From contig QLII01000001.1 of assembly GCA_003259005.1 (NCBI GenBank), positions 930,001 to 994,000 on the forward strand: DNA of 64,000 nucleotides, written 5' to 3'. Position numbers and translations under genes: made by a program. Shown here in pieces: positions 39,577 through 48,578 of the stretch. The notes beneath the pieces were generated by a model. That model was not told the DNA's origin and made no database searches. It worked only from the letters and a program-made list of their open reading frames with translations. Origin of the DNA: Spirosoma telluris (GTDB taxonomy: Bacteria; Bacteroidota; Bacteroidia; Cytophagales; Spirosomataceae). Position 1 is the stretch's first letter. Every line of letters begins with the position of its first letter.

Positions 39577-41834
39577 ATGGATACCCTCGAAACGCTACCC
39601 TCGCTTGAAACAGCCCGAAAACTGGGTCTGCTCCCCGAAGAATTTGACCGGATTGCCGAAATTTTAGGCCGTCGCCCCAATTTTACCGAGCTGAGTATCT
39701 TCTCGGTGATGTGGTCGGAACACTGTTCCTATAAGAATTCCATCCTCTGGCTAAAAACACTCCCCCGCGACTCCGATCGGATGCTGGCCAAAGCCGGTGA
39801 AGAAAACGCGGGTCTGGTCGATATTGGTGATGGGCTGGCCTGTTCGTTCAAAATCGAATCGCACAACCACCCGTCGGCATTGGAGCCTTATCAGGGAGCC
39901 GCAACGGGCGTTGGCGGAATCAACCGCGATATTTTCACGATGGGTGCCCGGCCCATTGCGCAATTGAACTCACTTCGCTTTGGCGATCTGTCGCTGGCCA
40001 AAACCAAACGGCTCCTGCGTGGGGTGGTAAAAGGCATCGGTGATTATGGCAATGCCTTTGGAATACCAACCGTGGGTGGAGAACTCTTCTTCGACGAGTG
40101 CTATAACACCAACCCGCTGGTCAATGCATTCTCGGCCGGGATTGTTGAGGTGGGCAAGTCGGCGAAAGCGACATCCTATGGCGTTGGGAATCCGGTGTTC
40201 ATTGTGGGTTCGGCTACCGGGAAGGATGGAATTCACGGCGCTACGTTTGCGTCGGAAGATATTTCGGCCGCATCGACCGATAAATTGCCTGCGGTCCAGG
40301 TAGGTGACCCATTCATGGAGAAACTACTGCTCGAAGCTACGCTCGAAATTATTGAAACGGGCTATGTGATTGGTATTCAGGATATGGGCGCAGCGGGCAT
40401 CATCTGCTCAACCTCAGAAATGAGTGCCAAGGGCGAACATGGTATGATCATCGACCTCGACAAAGTACCAACCCGCCAACCCAACATGGCCCCGTTCGAG
40501 ATTCTGTTATCGGAGTCGCAGGAGCGGATGCTGGTGGTTATCGAGAAAGGAAAAGAGCATATCATCCAGGGTATTTTCGATAAATGGGATCTGAATTGTG
40601 CCCAAATTGGGGAAGTAACGGCCAAAGGGGAAAATGACCTCGGTCGGCTGCATTTCTATCGCTATGGTGAACTCGTAGCCGATGTGCCTGCCTATGACCT
40701 TGTGTTAGGCGGTGGGGCACCCCAATACGAGCGGGAGTATAAAGAGCCCGCATACATAAAGGAGTACGCTAAGTTCAGGATCGCAGACGTTGACGATATC
40801 GAAACCGACGAGATCAGGAAAGTAGCTGTCCACCTGCTGTCTCATCCAAACATCTGCTCGCGCAAGTGGGTGTATGAACAATATGACTCGATGGTTGGGA
40901 CGGCTAATCGGAGCACCAATGCCCCTTCCGATGCCGCCGTTGTTCGGGTAAAAGGCCCGGCTTACCCGCCACCGATAAGTCGATTGTTATTACCGTAGAC
41001 TGTAACAGTCGTTATGTGAATGCCAATCCGCGTCAGGGAGCTATGATCGCCGTGGCCGAAGCCTGCCGGAACATCGTTTGTTCGGGTGGTGAGCCGCTGG
41101 CGGTTACCAACAACCTGAACTTCGGAAATCCCTACGTGCCCGAAGTGTACTGGCATTTTGTTGAAGCGGTTCAGGGTATGGGCGAGGCCTGTCTTCGATT
41201 CAGCACCCCCGTAACAGGCGGTAACGTCAGTTTCTACAACCAAAGCTCCGACGATGGGCCAGTCTTCCCAACGCCTACCATTGGCATGTTGGGACTGATG
41301 GAAAACCCCGATCATCGCATGACGCTGAACTTCAAAAACGAAGGTGATCTGATTTATCTGGTTGGCCCATCCGAAGATGATATTTCTTCGTCGGAGTATC
41401 TATATTCCTATCGGGGTATCAAAGCGTCACCGGCTCCGTCGTTTGACTTTGAAACCGAGTGGCGCACCCAGGAAAGCATTAAAACCATGAATCGGCACGG
41501 CTGGCTTCAGTCCGCGCACGATGTATCGGATGGTGGTTTGTTCGTAACCCTGGCCGAATCGGCAATGGCCGGGAATACGGGTTTCCAGATTCACCCCGAT
41601 ACCCGGCACCGTACCGACGCGTTCCTGTTTGGGGAGAGCCAGAGCCGGGTGGTGATTTCGATTTCGCCCGAACAGCAGCAACATGTAGAAGGGTACCTGA
41701 ACGACAGTGTGATCCCTTTCCTCCTGTTAGGTACCGTGACCGCCGATACTTTTGCCATCGACGAAACACCAATTCTGACGCTTGCTGATGCGAAAAATCT
41801 GTATGACAACGCACTGGGAGAGATTATGAAGTAA
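39577..41834 (+). CDS. purL: Phosphoribosylformylglycinamidine synthase subunit PurL
   Basis: About 750 residues, the short PurL of the PurLQS complex, which converts FGAR to FGAM in purine synthesis with ATP and glutamine-derived ammonia. Visible: SIFSVMWSEHCSYKNS, IESHNHPSALEPYQGAATGV, GGELFFDECYNTN, IQDMGAAGIICSTSEMSAKG and, after a frame break near 40965-40975, ITVDCNSRYVNANPRQGA, VTNNLNFGNP and SAHDVSDGGLFVTLAESAMAG. The break can be explained by one missing G (giving GPAYPATDKS) or by a 14-base insertion. As purL is normally essential without supplied purine, sequence error is more likely than decay. Confidence 0.93.
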
Positions 41835-41848
41835 TGGCGTAAAAAGGA

Positions 41849-41924
41849 TTAAACACAAAGACACAGAGAGCACTGAGTTAGTTTAAGGCGTTGCTCTTCG
41901 TGCGCTCTGTGCCTCTGTGTTTAA
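41849..41924. terminator. Imperfect palindrome, CACAGAG type
   Basis: Arms 41849-41873 and 41900-41924 match at 21 of 25 positions and carry the same CACAGAG units as the hairpin at 20665-20741. It follows purL by 14 bases. Confidence 0.65.
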
Positions 41925-41953
41925 TGGATTTACTCTATAAAAATGACATAGCG

Positions 41954-42573
41954 ATGCTTGCCGATCCAAATCATCCGACACGCCGATACACGGTTGAGGA
42001 ATACCTCGCTTTTGAAGAAAAAAGCGAGGTTCGCCATGAGTTCTATCAGGGGGAAGTGTATGCTATGGCTGGTGGAACGGTTAATCACAATCTGCTCATA
42101 GACAACATTAAAGAGTTGTTGAAGAGCCATACCAAGAGCAGGGGTTGTCGGGTATTTTCCGAAAACATGAAAGTCGACGTCCTATCGGGTAGCTATATGC
42201 CCTATCCAGACGTAGTTCTAACTTGTCATCCGTTTGACCTGCGGGTGATAATTTAATTATTCGTCAGCCTCGTATACTCGTTGAAGTATTATCTAAATCA
42301 ACGGCACGGAATGATCGAGGATTTAAATGGCAGAAGTATCGAAAAATGCCGTCGCTCTGGTATTATTTGCTGATTGACCAATATACAATGACGGTTGAAT
42401 TATTCAGCCGGATCGAGGAAACGACGGAGTGGATTAACACCCTATATGAATCTCCCGAAGATGTCATTGTTTTTCCTCGTCTCAATTTTGAGATTACAGT
42501 GGGAGCCATCTACGACGGTATTGAACTGATACCCGAAGGTGACGAAATAAAGACCGATGAACGGGACCAATAA
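41954..42573 (+). CDS. Uma2-family endonuclease-like protein (DUF820)
   Basis: About 206 residues after restoring one base near 42246. N-terminal RRYTVEEYLAFEEKSEVRHE, then FYQGEVYAMAGGTVNHNLLI, FSENMKVDVLSGSYMPYPDV, and after the break VEVLSKSTARNDRGFKWQKY. These match the PD-(D/E)XK-like Uma2 family, very common in cyanobacteria and Bacteroidota and of uncertain function. I prefer ATG 41954 because ATG 41924 lies inside the hairpin arm. It ends just before the inositol monophosphatase gene. Confidence 0.82.
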
Positions 42574-42592
42574 GGAACTCAACTTATTACAA

Positions 42593-43391
42593 ATGCCACA
42601 CGACTTAGCCGCGCTTACGCGCGAAATTTGTACGATTGCCACGGATGCCGGTGCGTTTTTGCTTCAGGAACGAACCAAATTTCAGCGCGAATCCATTGAA
42701 TACAAAGGACTGAATAACCTGGTTTCGTACGTCGATAAAGAAACCGAAAAGCAGCTCGTCGCCCGATTGAGCCAACTTTTACCCGATGCTGGTTTTATTA
42801 CGGAAGAAGGGACGACGGGCCAGGAGGCCGACAAAGCCGCCCTCAACTGGATTATCGACCCGCTCGATGGGACAGCTAATTTCATTCATAACCTCCCCGT
42901 GTTTTCCGTCAGTATCGGACTGGCACAGGGAAAGACGCCCATAGCTGGCGTCGTTTACGACCCGAATCGCGACGAGTGCTTTTCGGCCTGGCAGGGGGAG
43001 GGGCTTATTGCAATGAAAACAGGATTTCGGTTTCGCCCGCTACGCAGTTGGGCGAGAGCCTGATTGCCACGGGATTTCCCTACTATCACTTCGATCAGAT
43101 GCAGAAATACCTGCGCATTCTGGAATCGCTGATGACGCAAACACATGGCCTCCGCCGGATGGGTTCGGCAGCTATTGACCTCGCGTATGTGGCTTGTGGA
43201 CGGTTTGAGGCTTTTTATGAATATAACCTCAACTCCTGGGACATGGCCGCTGGGGTATTACTCATCCAGGAAGCGGGGGTATCGTGACTGATTTTGAGGG
43301 AGGAAACGAATTTTTGTTTCGGGGCGATGTCCTGGCGGGTTGTGGTGTTCACCCAGAAGTGATAAAGGTTATTCAGGAATACTGGAAATGA
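42593..43391 (+). CDS. Inositol-1-monophosphatase family protein
   Basis: About 266 residues after two single G losses (near 42995-43002 and 43276-43280) are restored. Metal-binding motifs: VSYVDKETEKQLV, GFITEEGT, the signature WIIDPLDGTANFIHNLPVFS and NLNSWDMAAGVLLIQEAGG. The enzyme dephosphorylates inositol phosphates or related sugars such as archetypal SuhB. Both breaks fall in runs of five G where six give the family sequence (WQGGGAYCNE; EAGGIVTDF). An alternative start at 42557 overlaps the Uma2 gene. Confidence 0.9.
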
Positions 43392-43393
43392 AC

Positions 43394-43471
43394 CCTGAAG
43401 TCTGGGCCAAGCTCCGGCTTGGCCTATTAGTTATTGACAAAGGCCAAGCCGGAGCTTGCCCAGACTTCAGG
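43394..43471. terminator. 30-bp inverted repeat
   Basis: Arms 43394-43424 and 43442-43471 match except for one extra C on the left. The extra C may be another homopolymer miscall or a real bulge. It follows the phosphatase stop by 2 bases. Confidence 0.75.
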
Positions 43472-43556
43472 ACTGGACTAGCTGTATTCTGAAAATCGGA
43501 CGATTTTGCCAGGCCGACTTTATCCGATATTTGTGCCAACAGCCTATTAGAAACCT

Positions 43557-44093
43557 ATGCAGGATCTTGATACCCTCCGTTACCCGATTGGTGATTTCGT
43601 GTACGGCCAATCGTACACCGCCGATGACACCCGGCAGCACATTGCGATCATTCAGGAGCTACCCGTTAAACTGACTGAACTGGTTGGTAAATGGGGTGAC
43701 GACCGGCTCGATACACCCTATCGCCCCAATGGGTGGACAGTTCGGCAACTGGTTCATCATGTGGCCGATAGCCATATGAACGCCTATGTTCGTACCAAAC
43801 TAGCCCTGACTGAAACTAATCCAACCATCAGTCCATACGAAGAAGGCGAATGGGCTAAATTGCCAGACTCTAAACTTGATATTGGGCCTTCTCTGGTTCT
43901 TCTCCGAAGTCTGCACCTGCGCTGGGTAACTATCTTGGAATCACTCACGGAGGCCGATTTACAACGGACGTATTTTCACCCCGGTAATCAACGCACCTTT
44001 GCGGTTCGGGAAGTAATCGCCCTCTATGCCTGGCATAGCGAGCATCACTACCAACACGCCTATCGACTGGCCGAACGGAACGGTTGGGCGTGA
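43557..44093 (+). CDS. YfiT/DinB-family bacillithiol-transferase-like metal hydrolase
   Basis: 178 residues: RYPIGDFVYGQSYTADDTRQ, WTVRQLVHHVADSHMNAYVR, and WHSEHHYQHAYRLAERNGW. The His residues of HHVADSH and HSEHH form the metal site of the DinB four-helix fold. The length and the EGEWAKLPDS segment fit the YfiT (BstA-like) subgroup, which acts in thiol transfer. Function by homology only. Confidence 0.88.
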   Translation: MQDLDTLRYPIGDFVYGQSYTADDTRQHIAIIQELPVKLTELVGKWGDDRLDTPYRPNGWTVRQLVHHVADSHMNAYVRTKLALTETNPTISPYEEGEWAKLPDSKLDIGPSLVLLRSLHLRWVTILESLTEADLQRTYFHPGNQRTFAVREVIALYAWHSEHHYQHAYRLAERNGWA

Positions 44094-44096
44094 AAA

Positions 44097-44175
44097 AATG
44101 TATAATGGACAATGAGTAATGGATAATGATCACCGGTTTAATTCATTATCCATTACTCATTGTCCATTATACATT
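44097..44175. terminator. 33-bp perfect inverted repeat made of AATG heptamers
   Basis: Arms 44097-44129 and 44143-44175 pair without mismatch. Each arm is phased by seven: AATGGAC, AATGAGT, AATGGAT. It lies between the YfiT-like gene and the small Cys-rich membrane protein. Confidence 0.8.
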
Positions 44176-44182
44176 AAAAGCC

Positions 44183-44338
44183 ATGCAGGAACTCATCATT
44201 TTTCTCGTTTTTGCGTCTGCGCTAGCCTATTTGGGGCGACGGATTTACCGAAGTTTCTCGAAAAAACAGGCAGGATGCGGTAAAGGATGCGGGTGCGCAG
44301 CGGATGCGAAAGCCACGCTGCTGCCTACCGAAAAATGA
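44183..44338 (+). CDS. FeoB-associated Cys-rich membrane protein-like
   Basis: 51 residues from ATG 44183: one transmembrane helix (MQELIIFLVFASALAYLGRR), a basic segment and a Cys cluster KKQAGCGKGCGCAADAK. This layout is typical of small proteins encoded near FeoB ferrous transporters, but no feoB is in the window. The upstream hairpin means the start cannot lie earlier. Confidence 0.75.
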   Translation: MQELIIFLVFASALAYLGRRIYRSFSKKQAGCGKGCGCAADAKATLLPTEK

Positions 44339-44388
44339 ATATGATTATTGTTAGTTAACATTTTAGTATTCCGATGGTTCTTGTAGCA

Positions 44389-45783
44389 ATGAATGCTCAA
44401 CGAATCATCGGTTTTTTCGTTTTACTGACCATACTACTCGGGTTCGGGGGATGTAAGCGTGTTCGGCCCGAAGCGCCTGTCTCAGAGGAATTTGAAGCAC
44501 CCATTGAGGACCCCGTGTCGTATATGGCCGGAAGGCTCACGTTTAATATTCGTGATCTGGAGCGTAAAGTCAATAAAGGGCTGTCGACCACACTGGTTTC
44601 CGAACAAACATTTGAGGGGCGAAAAGGAGAAGCCTGGCGTCTTCGGGTAGAACGTACCGGACCTGTACAGATACACTATGAGAACCGCCGGGTGTTCTTT
44701 TCGGCACCTTTGCAAGTCTGGTACACGAATCCGATTGGCCTTCGAAAAAGTGAAAATCGTAAAAGCCGACCTTTGTGTGCGCTGGCCGTAAATTTTACCA
44801 GCCCCGTTGGTGTAGGGCCCAACTGGCGTCTGCTAACAAAAGCCCGCTTTGAAGACTATCGCTGGACGCAGGAGCCTAAAGTTCGGTTACTGGGCATAAA
44901 TGTGAGTGTCAGGAAGATCGCGGAGACCATTCTGGATAAACGTAAAGCCGATATTGAGCAGGCTATTGATAAAGCGGTTCATCAGGGGCTTCGTCTTGAT
45001 CGGGAGGTGAGTAAAATCTGGCGGGACCTGCAAAAACCATTGCGCATTGCGAAAGTACCCGAAAACATCTGGCTGCTTCCTAAGCCATTCAGCATTTCGA
45101 CAGCCCCGGTTTATGGAAATGCTACCCAGATCACGGTACCGATTCAAATCGCCTTTCGGGTCGACACGCGCTTAGGTCCCAAACCCATGCTTGATACCCT
45201 GGAACAACTGCCCAGACTGCTACGACGGCAGGAAGTACCGGAAGACTCGCGACTGGAAGTACTGGCGTTTATCCCGTATGCCGAGGTGAACCAGGTACTG
45301 GCCCGAACCCTGAAAAAGCAGAAGCTGAATCTAGTGGGTGGTAACATAACCATTAAGAATACAGCGATGTATGGTAGTGGAAAACAATTGATCCTGAAGG
45401 CTGAGGTGGGTGGTAAAGTTCACGGGACGCTCTATTTTCATGGTAACCCCGCCTATGATACACTTACCAATACATTGCGAATTCAGAACGTAGATTTCGA
45501 TGTGGATACCAAAGAACGCCTGTTCTCCACCGCCGACTGGCTGCTGCATGATCACCTGCGCGATACGATTCAGGCCGCTATGGTGGTTCCCTTACGCCAG
45601 CCGATTTCGAGTATACCTGAAAAAATAGAGACGGCTTTCGCCAAGGCAAAGGTTGGGGAGAAGACCGCCCTCGATCTTGATACCTTTCGGCTGGTTCCCC
45701 AACGAATTGTGGTGCAACCCAAGGGCATTCAAATTCTGATTAAGGTGCAATCTAAAGTGGCAGTGAAAGTGAAGCATCTTTGA
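44389..45783 (+). CDS. DUF4403 family lipoprotein
   Basis: About 464 residues from ATG 44389 (MNAQRIIGFFVLLTILLGF then GGC, a lipobox). The protein is beta-rich with repeated internal segments (LSTTLVSEQTFEG, ITVPIQIAFRVDTRLGPKPM, LNLVGGNITIKNTAMYGSG) and an end typical of DUF4403, a family predicted to form elongated tubular lipid-binding proteins. Likely outer-membrane-anchored on the periplasmic side. Its stop codon (45781-45783) lies inside an 81-base palindrome shared with the opposing gene. Confidence 0.85.
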   Translation: MNAQRIIGFFVLLTILLGFGGCKRVRPEAPVSEEFEAPIEDPVSYMAGRLTFNIRDLERKVNKGLSTTLVSEQTFEGRKGEAWRLRVERTGPVQIHYENRRVFFSAPLQVWYTNPIGLRKSENRKSRPLCALAVNFTSPVGVGPNWRLLTKARFEDYRWTQEPKVRLLGINVSVRKIAETILDKRKADIEQAIDKAVHQGLRLDREVSKIWRDLQKPLRIAKVPENIWLLPKPFSISTAPVYGNATQITVPIQIAFRVDTRLGPKPMLDTLEQLPRLLRRQEVPEDSRLEVLAFIPYAEVNQVLARTLKKQKLNLVGGNITIKNTAMYGSGKQLILKAEVGGKVHGTLYFHGNPAYDTLTNTLRIQNVDFDVDTKERLFSTADWLLHDHLRDTIQAAMVVPLRQPISSIPEKIETAFAKAKVGEKTALDLDTFRLVPQRIVVQPKGIQILIKVQSKVAVKVKHL

Positions 45784-45859
45784 GCTAGACGGGGTGTCAT
45801 AGTCATATGCCATATCTTGAAGATATGGCATATGACTATGACACCCCGTCTAGCTCAAA
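45779..45859. terminator. 81-base near-perfect palindrome spanning two convergent stop codons
   Basis: Arms 45779-45818 and 45820-45859 pair without mismatch around a single central G. It contains the TGA of the DUF4403 gene and the stop of the opposing DNA glycosylase (45850-45852), so it serves both genes as terminator. Confidence 0.88.
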
Positions 45860-46479
45860 ACTGGTTTCCAGCGCCACAAATACCGGCTGGCGGTGGTGCG
45901 ATGGGGGCGCCAGGTATCGGCAATTTCGTGAAGCGTTTTATACAAAGCTTTGCCCGTCAGGCCGCTGGTTTGTTCTGGATAGGCTAGCAGCATCCGTTGG
46001 CGAATGACCAGGTCATCTATTGGGAAAACATCCGGTCGGTCCAGGACGAACATGAGCATCATTTCAACTGTCCACCGGCCTACACCCTTGATCGGCAGTA
46101 AATACTGTACGATTTCTTCATCGGTCATTGCGTCGAGGTGCGCCCGATCAATTGGGTTTGCTAGTGAGAACTCCGCAACGCTTTGCAAATACTTGATTTT
46201 CTGAAAGGATAAGCCTGCGCTCCGTAATTCATCCGTGGTTTTTGCTACTAATGCAGTGGCTTCAGGATAGTTATCCGGGAACAGATTCCGGAAACGGGTG
46301 AAAATCGCATCGGCAGCTTTTACCGAAATCTGTTGAGATACAATGCTTTCGAGTAGAGCCAGATAGACATCGTCGGCATAGTCATTAAAGAGTTTAGGCG
46401 AGGCCGTTTCCGTAATCAGACGGGCCATAATTGGGTCCTTCGCGAGGTGGGCGAGGGCTGGAGAATCTGTGGGGTTCAT
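45850..46479 (-). CDS. alkA: DNA-3-methyladenine glycosylase II
   Basis: About 209 residues from ATG 46479. It removes alkylated bases in base-excision repair. HhH-GPD elements: LALLESIVSQQISVKAADAI, LRSAGLSFQKIKYLQSVAEF and LLPIKGVGRWTVEMMLMFVL with catalytic Asp in FPIDDLVIRQRM. The upstream TTG at 46500 adds seven residues without family support. Terminated by the shared palindrome. Confidence 0.9.
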   Translation of the reverse strand: MNPTDSPALAHLAKDPIMARLITETASPKLFNDYADDVYLALLESIVSQQISVKAADAIFTRFRNLFPDNYPEATALVAKTTDELRSAGLSFQKIKYLQSVAEFSLANPIDRAHLDAMTDEEIVQYLLPIKGVGRWTVEMMLMFVLDRPDVFPIDDLVIRQRMLLAYPEQTSGLTGKALYKTLHEIADTWRPHRTTASRYLWRWKPVLS

Positions 46480-46614
46480 AGCGTGTTGTTCGGTAAGCAA
46501 AGGTAGTAGGGAAACGTGTTGAGGGGATGATTTCCGACGTTTTAGCCTTCATTTCTAACAATTCAGGAGCAGATTGCTTTCGCTTTTCTGGTTGTTGTGG
46601 CATCTTTACACTGG

Positions 46615-47661
46615 ATGGAAAAACTGAACGACCGATGGTTGCGTCTGGTTGGCGTGCCGCTCATTTCAATCGTTTCAAATTTTATATTTTTTCAGCCCGA
46701 AAATGACGCCCGGCATATAAGCCGCTGGGTGGCGCTCGGGATAAGCCTGGTCGAGTGCATCCTGATCTGGGAGGTCGCCCGGCTGGGTATTATCCGCGCG
46801 CGTCGTCGGTATCCCCGTTTAAATCAGACCACGGCGCGCCTGCTGATGCAGGTTTCCTGGTTCACGATGACGACGATTGTACAACGGGTAGTCATCGTTT
46901 ATGTCTATGACGTGACGCAGTTTTGGGGCTACCCATTGTCGATGCGCGCCTATCTGGTGAACATCCTGGTTCCTTTTCTGTTCGTAGTTCCCCTGGCGAT
47001 TATCTACGAAGCCTTATACCTGTATCGGCAGTGGTGGGCTACTTATTACGAAGCGGAACAGCTTAAAAAGGAAGCCCTTCAAAGCCAGCTCGACTCCCTG
47101 AAAGCACAAATTAATCCGCATTTTCTATTTAACAGCCTAAGTACCTTATCGTCGCTGGTTAGCGAAAACCCGAAACAGGCCGAGCGGTTTATCGAAGAAC
47201 TGGCATCTGTGTATCGGTATGTATTGCAGACTAATGAGCAACTGCTGACTTCCTTAGGCAGTGAATTACAGTTTATTAAGGCTTATTTTCATTTACTGCA
47301 AATGCGGTTTGGGCGGAGTGTCGAACTAGAGATTCGCGTCGATGAACCGTATCTACCCTTTTTTATTCCACCTCTAACATTGCAACTGCTGGTTGAAAAC
47401 GCCGTTAAGCACAATACGGCGTTGCCAACAAAACCTCTGGTCATTCGGATTTATACGGACTCAGCCAATTGTCTTTATGTCAGTAATACACTTCGACGGA
47501 AGCAAAACGTGATATCTTCAAACCGAACTGGACTGGCTAATATTATGGCTAAATACCGTTTACTGGGTCAGGCAGCGGTAATCGTTGATCAATCGGATGA
47601 CTGCTTTCAGGTAATGGTACCCCTCATTCAGGAAACCCGTTATGACTATTCTCATCATTGA
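46615..47661 (+). CDS. LytS-type sensor histidine kinase
   Basis: About 348 residues from ATG 46615. Four predicted transmembrane helices (VGVPLISIVSNFIFF, WVALGISLVECILIW, WFTMTTIVQRVVIVYVY, ILVPFLFVVPLAIIYEAL) precede a short coiled coil and the His_kinase domain (phospho-His in KAQINPHFLFNSLSTLSSLV), then PPLTLQLLVENAVKHN with the N-box. It overlaps the response regulator start by 20 bases, so the two are translationally coupled. No large sensory domain is seen; membrane signals may be sensed. Confidence 0.92.
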   Translation: MEKLNDRWLRLVGVPLISIVSNFIFFQPENDARHISRWVALGISLVECILIWEVARLGIIRARRRYPRLNQTTARLLMQVSWFTMTTIVQRVVIVYVYDVTQFWGYPLSMRAYLVNILVPFLFVVPLAIIYEALYLYRQWWATYYEAEQLKKEALQSQLDSLKAQINPHFLFNSLSTLSSLVSENPKQAERFIEELASVYRYVLQTNEQLLTSLGSELQFIKAYFHLLQMRFGRSVELEIRVDEPYLPFFIPPLTLQLLVENAVKHNTALPTKPLVIRIYTDSANCLYVSNTLRRKQNVISSNRTGLANIMAKYRLLGQAAVIVDQSDDCFQVMVPLIQETRYDYSHH

Positions 47662-48478
47662 AGACGAAGAGGCCACTGCCCGCAAACTACAGCGATTACT
47701 GGTCGATATAGCACCTTCTACCCAGATCGTGGGTATGACGGTCAGTGTCGAAGAATCGGTCGAGTGGCTACGGGTGAACCCGCAACCCGAGTTGATTTTT
47801 ATGGATATTGAACTCGCCGACGGTCAGAGCTTCGAAATTTTCAATCAGGTGACGGTAAAAAGCCCGGTTATTTTCACCACGGCTTACGATGAATTCGCCA
47901 TTAAGGCCTTCAAGGTCAACAGCATCGACTACCTCTTAAAGCCGCTGAAAGAAGATGAGTTACGGCAGGCACTACGTAAACTGCAAGGGCTGAAACAGGT
48001 GCTGACGCAGGGAGCAGCGGGCGCGGAGCCGGGAATTGGTGGCCTGGAAGAATCGCTCACAAATCTGCTACAACACATTCAAACGGCATCTTTCTCCAAC
48101 TCTTTACCCCCTGCTCCAAGCCCCCTGCCCATCGCCCCTTTCAAAGACCGCTTCCTGATTAAGCAGGGGCAGCGCCTATTTTCGGTCAGTGTGGATGAGA
48201 TCGCCTATTTTTTCACCCGGAACAAAATGTCGTTCATTAAAACACGCAGTAATCACGAGTGGCTGCTTGATTACACACTTGATGAATTAGCCCAGTTGCT
48301 TGATCCCGGACGGTTTTTTCGACTAAACCGACAGGTGATTGTTGAGTTGAGGGCGGTTGACAAAGTTCACCTGTATTTCAATGGGAAGCTTAAGCTAACT
48401 CTGCAACCCGCTTTTGAGGTGGAGGTGGTAGTAAGCCGGGAAAAGGCGGGCGATCTGAAGCGATGGTTGGGTGAATAA
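47642..48478 (+). CDS. LytTR-type response regulator
   Basis: 278 residues. Receiver: MTILIIEDEEATARKLQRLL, phospho-Asp in PELIFMDIELADGQSFEIF, FTTAYDEFAIKAFKVNSIDY and K in LLKPLKEDEL. A linker of about 55 residues (about 120-175) is rich in Ala, Gly and Pro and contains GAAGAEPGIGG and PPAPSPLPIAPF, coded by GC-rich bases; then a LytTR domain (DEIAYFFTRNKMSFIKT, RFFRLNRQVIVELRAVDKVH). The partner of the adjacent kinase. Targets unknown. Confidence 0.92.
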   Translation: MTILIIEDEEATARKLQRLLVDIAPSTQIVGMTVSVEESVEWLRVNPQPELIFMDIELADGQSFEIFNQVTVKSPVIFTTAYDEFAIKAFKVNSIDYLLKPLKEDELRQALRKLQGLKQVLTQGAAGAEPGIGGLEESLTNLLQHIQTASFSNSLPPAPSPLPIAPFKDRFLIKQGQRLFSVSVDEIAYFFTRNKMSFIKTRSNHEWLLDYTLDELAQLLDPGRFFRLNRQVIVELRAVDKVHLYFNGKLKLTLQPAFEVEVVVSREKAGDLKRWLGE

Positions 48479-48578
48479 AACCGACGTTTCAGTCACGAAA
48501 GTCACCCTTTCGGTGCTGGCTTCATTTTAAGCTTGATTTCCTGTCGCCAGTTTTGTCGTGTAAACCAGGCAATAACTA

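Noticed and set aside
40377..40753. Minus-strand ORFs inside purL and similar antisense ORFs in other genes
   Set aside because: They mirror conserved coding frames on the other strand and show no protein motifs.
39577..41834. purL as a true pseudogene
   Set aside because: All catalytic segments are intact on both sides of one break, and the same type of error recurs across the window.
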